A stretch of DNA of 32,151 nt from Pseudoselenomonas ruminantium (lineage in GTDB: Bacteria > Bacillota > Negativicutes > Selenomonadales > Selenomonadaceae), in assembly GCA_902785885.1 (NCBI GenBank), contig CADAAS010000004.1:1-32151 (forward strand). Direction: 5' to 3'. The notes beneath the pieces are model-generated. The model worked only from the letters and a program-made list of their open reading frames with translations. It was not told where the DNA came from and ran no database searches. Every line of letters starts with the position of its first letter. Position 1 is the first letter of the stretch. The position numbers were made by a program, and so were the translations under genes. Positions 29,445-32,151 of this stretch are shown here, piece by piece.

Positions 29445-30377
29445 TTAGAAACCGGCCAGCTGCAGAATGCGTTCACACAGTTCCGGGAATTCCACGCCCA
29501 TGGCCCGGGCGGCATCCGGCACCAGGGAAACTTCCGTCATGCCCGGCACGGAATTCACCTCGATAACATACGGCGTTTCGTCCTCGCTGTACATCATATC
29601 CACGCGGGCTACGCCCTTGCAGCCGCAGGCCGTATAGGTCTTGATAGCCAGTTCCTGCAGTTCACGGGTCTTTTCCTCGCTGATTGGTGCCGGGATGATA
29701 TGCGTCGAAGCGCCTTTGGTGTACTTGCTGTTGTAGTCATAACGGCCGGAAGTGGTCGTGATTTCGATAATCGGGAAAGCTTCCTTCTTATCTTCATCGC
29801 CCCAAACGGCTACGGTCATTTCCCGTCCCTTGATGAATTCTTCCACAAGGACTTCATCATTATAGGAGAAGGCCTCCTTGATGGCATCCGCCAGCTCTTC
29901 CTCTTTTTCCACGCTATACACGCCGATGCTCGAGCCCTGGGAAGCGGCCTTGACCACGACCGGCAGGCCGAATTCAGCCAGGATTTCACCGGCCAGATCC
30001 CGCTTCTGCTCGAAGCTGTTATAAGTATGGCATTTCGGCGTGGAAATGCCCTCGCTGATGAAGACGCGCTTGGAAGCTGCCTTGTCCATGGTTACTGCTG
30101 CGGCCAGCACGCCGGAACCCGTGTAGGGAATGCCGAGCATGTCGAGCGTTCCCTGCAGCAGGCCGTCTTCGCCAAACTTGCCATGCAGCGCATTGAAGAC
30201 CATCTTGGCGCCAGCCTTCTGAATATCCATGGCAAAGGTCTTGGGGTTAAGTTCCATGCCTTCGGCATTATAGCCCTTTTGCTGGAGTGCAGAGAGAATT
30301 GCTGCGCCCGTGCGGCGGGAAACTTCGGCTTCGGTGGAAGTGCCACCCATAACAACTACGATTTTATCCTGCTTCAT
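29445..30377 (-). CDS. ddl: D-alanine--D-alanine ligase
   Basis: ATP-grasp ligase of 310 residues that makes D-Ala-D-Ala for peptidoglycan. Visible motifs are VVVMGGTSTEAEVS (N-terminus), ALHGKFGEDGLLQG, VVKAASQGSSIGV (ATP binding), and IEVNSVPGMTEVSLVPDAAR near the C-terminus with metal ligands. The ATG at 30377 has AGGA 6 bases upstream; it follows murC by 21 bases. Confidence 0.97.
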   Translation of the reverse strand: MKQDKIVVVMGGTSTEAEVSRRTGAAILSALQQKGYNAEGMELNPKTFAMDIQKAGAKMVFNALHGKFGEDGLLQGTLDMLGIPYTGSGVLAAAVTMDKAASKRVFISEGISTPKCHTYNSFEQKRDLAGEILAEFGLPVVVKAASQGSSIGVYSVEKEEELADAIKEAFSYNDEVLVEEFIKGREMTVAVWGDEDKKEAFPIIEITTTSGRYDYNSKYTKGASTHIIPAPISEEKTRELQELAIKTYTACGCKGVARVDMMYSEDETPYVIEVNSVPGMTEVSLVPDAARAMGVEFPELCERILQLAGF

Positions 30378-30398
30378 TTATAATCCTGCTTTCCAATC

Positions 30399-31790
30399 TT
30401 ACTTATTGAGTAATTCCACTAATTCTTCACCGGTCTTGTAGATATCGCCGGCGCCCATGGTGATAATCAAATCGCCATCTTTGGCTTCTTCTTCCAAATA
30501 CTTCGCCAGCCGTTCCCGCTGCGGAATGTAGATGACATCCTGTCCGGACTGCTTGCGCACTTCATTTAAGATGGTTTCGCCGTTAATGCCCTCAATCGGT
30601 GCTTCGCCGGCACTGTAAATATCCGTGAGGATAAGCAAATCAGCGGACACAAACGCCTTGCCAAATTCCTCATGCAGAAGCTGCGTGCGGGAATAGCGGT
30701 GCGGCTGGAAGACGCAAACCAGACGCTTGGGATTAAGTTCCTTGGCGGCCTTGAGCGTAGCGGCGATTTCCGTCGGATGATGCGCATAATCATCCACCAC
30801 CCAAATGCCATTGCCCCGCCCCTTGGTCTGGAAGCGGCGTTTTGCGCCGTGGAACTCAGCCAGGCCGGCGGCGAGCTTCTCAAACTCCACGCCCATGCTC
30901 AGCCCCGTCACAATGCAGGCCAAGGCATTGAGCACGTTATGGCGGCCGGGGATGTTCAGCGAAACATGGCCCAGCATCTCCTCACCATGCAGAACATCAA
31001 AGGCAATGCCCTTGCCATTGGTCTTGATGTTCTTGGCCGTATAATCGGCCTCATGTTCAATCGCATAGGTATAGAACTTGCGGTCAACGACCTTGGCGAT
31101 ATTGCGCAGGTTTTCATTATCGAAGCACAGCACGGCATAGCCCGTTTCCTTGTCCACATTCTGGATGAACTGCGTGAAGGCCTTGATGATGTTCTCCATC
31201 GTGCCGTAGTGGTCCATATGGTCATCTTCCACATTGGTCACCACGGCGATATGCGGATGCAGCTTCAGGAAGGAGCCATCGCTTTCATCAGCTTCCGAAG
31301 CCAGGTATTCGCTTTCGCCCAAAATCGCATTCGTGCCAAGGTCCGGCATCTCGCCGCCCACGACCACCGTCGGGGATACGCCGGCCTTCGTGAGTGCCAC
31401 GCCGAGCATGGAAGTCGTCGTGGTCTTGCCATGCGCACCGGCTACGGCAATGCCCTTGTACTCATTGACGAGCGCCGCATTGATATCGGAGCGGTGCAGC
31501 TTGCGAATCCCCAGGTCACGGGCCGCCAGGACTTCGGGATTGTCAAAGGGAATCGCCGTGGATACCACAATGGCATCGGCACCCTTGACGTTTTCGCCCT
31601 TCTGCCCATCCAGCGTGATTTTTGCCCCCAATTTTTGGAGGTCCTGAATCACTTCGGAATCTGCCCGGTCAGAGCCCGTGACTTCATAGCCCAGCTCCAC
31701 CATAATCTTGGCCAGCGGGCTCATGCCGGCACCGCCAATGCCTACAAAATGAATTTTTTCAATATCCTTTAGCTCTTTCAGCCGTTTCAT
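30399..31790 (-). CDS. murC: UDP-N-acetylmuramate--L-alanine ligase
   Basis: Mur ligase of 463 residues that adds the first residue, L-Ala, to UDP-MurNAc. The N-terminal Rossmann motif HFVGIGGAGMSPLAKIM, the ATP loop GAHGKTTTTSML (near residue 120), EADESDGSFL, the VEDDHMDHY segment and the C-terminal region with FQPHRYSRT are present. The ATG at 31790 has GGGGAG 8 bases upstream, and one base separates it from the murG stop codon. Confidence 0.98.
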   Translation of the reverse strand: MKRLKELKDIEKIHFVGIGGAGMSPLAKIMVELGYEVTGSDRADSEVIQDLQKLGAKITLDGQKGENVKGADAIVVSTAIPFDNPEVLAARDLGIRKLHRSDINAALVNEYKGIAVAGAHGKTTTTSMLGVALTKAGVSPTVVVGGEMPDLGTNAILGESEYLASEADESDGSFLKLHPHIAVVTNVEDDHMDHYGTMENIIKAFTQFIQNVDKETGYAVLCFDNENLRNIAKVVDRKFYTYAIEHEADYTAKNIKTNGKGIAFDVLHGEEMLGHVSLNIPGRHNVLNALACIVTGLSMGVEFEKLAAGLAEFHGAKRRFQTKGRGNGIWVVDDYAHHPTEIAATLKAAKELNPKRLVCVFQPHRYSRTQLLHEEFGKAFVSADLLILTDIYSAGEAPIEGINGETILNEVRKQSGQDVIYIPQRERLAKYLEEEAKDGDLIITMGAGDIYKTGEELVELLNK

Positions 31791-31791
31791 T

Positions 31792-32151
31792 TCATTTTCT
31801 CCCCTGTGTCATCTCTATAACCATGGCAGCAATATCCTCTGCCGCCTGCGGCTTGCCCAACGCCTTGCTGGCACTTGCCATTGCCGCCAGTTTACCTTCA
31901 TCTGCCAAAAGCTCCTGCAAGGTACCTTGCAAAACATCGCCCTTTAAGTCCCGGTTCAAAATTACTTTGGCCGCGCCGGCTGCTTCAAGCGCCCGCGCAT
32001 TGTGCTCCTGATGATTCTCCGCCGCATAAGGATAAGGAATCAGGATTGACGGAATCCCGCGTGCAGTGAGTTCGGCAAGGCCTGTCGCGCCTGCCCGGTA
32101 CACCACTAAATCCGCCATAGCCATGGCCTGCGGCATATTGTAGAGGTAGGG
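31792..32151 (-). CDS. murG: UDP-GlcNAc transferase MurG, C-terminal part (cut by window edge)
   Basis: The last 119 residues of MurG, which adds GlcNAc to lipid I to form lipid II at the inner face of the membrane. Typical features are ADLVVYRAGATGLAEL, IPSILIPYPYAAENHQEHNA and a terminal helical region. The frame is open to the window edge (PYLYNMPQAM...), so the start lies outside. Confidence 0.94.
   Translation of the reverse strand, partial: PYLYNMPQAMAMADLVVYRAGATGLAELTARGIPSILIPYPYAAENHQEHNARALEAAGAAKVILNRDLKGDVLQGTLQELLADEGKLAAMASASKALGKPQAAEDIAAMVIEMTQGRK

Overview
The window looks like chromosomal DNA from a diderm Firmicute of the class Negativicutes (Selenomonas / Mitsuokella / Megamonas-like). 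The main reasons are a TolC-type outer-membrane channel next to Firmicute-style paired glgC/glgD genes, FtsZ and Mur proteins of Firmicute type, and moderately GC-rich genes separated by AT-rich gaps. This is inferred from gene content; no database search was possible. Almost every gene lies on the minus strand, so transcription runs right to left.

Layout from the right end, in the direction of transcription. (1) 32151-28594: wall and division genes murG (3' part only), murC, ddl and ftsQ. (2) 28570-27300: an accessory gap packed with palindromic repeats and a compact cassette with a convergent small RNA and an Fst-like toxin ORF. (3) 27157-16735: a peptide-export island. It holds two periplasmic adaptors, a C39-peptidase ABC transporter, a second NHLM-type ABC transporter, a TolC-like channel, an ECF sigma factor, two paralogous double-glycine-leader peptides and a third small leader-like peptide. 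(4) ftsZ, then tRNA-Tyr and tRNA-Met, then more palindromic repeats. (5) A Tat-signal amidase and a small membrane protein. (6) 13244-1174: a glycogen operon, glgC-glgD-glgP-glgB-glgA and a GH13/GH77 fusion gene broken by a frameshift. (7) 1173-1: a second accessory gap with more palindromic repeats, a degenerate second copy of the Fst-like cassette and a separate candidate type I toxin-antitoxin locus.

The most interesting system is the island between ftsQ and ftsZ, where ftsA would usually lie. Each of the three small peptide genes is preceded by the same promoter-like sequence: TAACAC, exactly 14 bases, then GGATATAAAG. It is unlike a housekeeping promoter. The natural reading is that the ECF sigma factor encoded in the export operon switches on the peptides that the operon exports through both membranes. 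No RiPP-modifying enzyme is present, and I do not recognise the peptide cores.

The glycogen operon makes ADP-glucose (GlgC/GlgD), polymerises and branches it (GlgA/GlgB), and degrades it (GlgP and the GH13/GH77 enzyme). GlgB carries an unusual Lys/Ala-rich tail. The accessory gaps share a structured repeat family whose arms change in compensating pairs while the loop stays constant.
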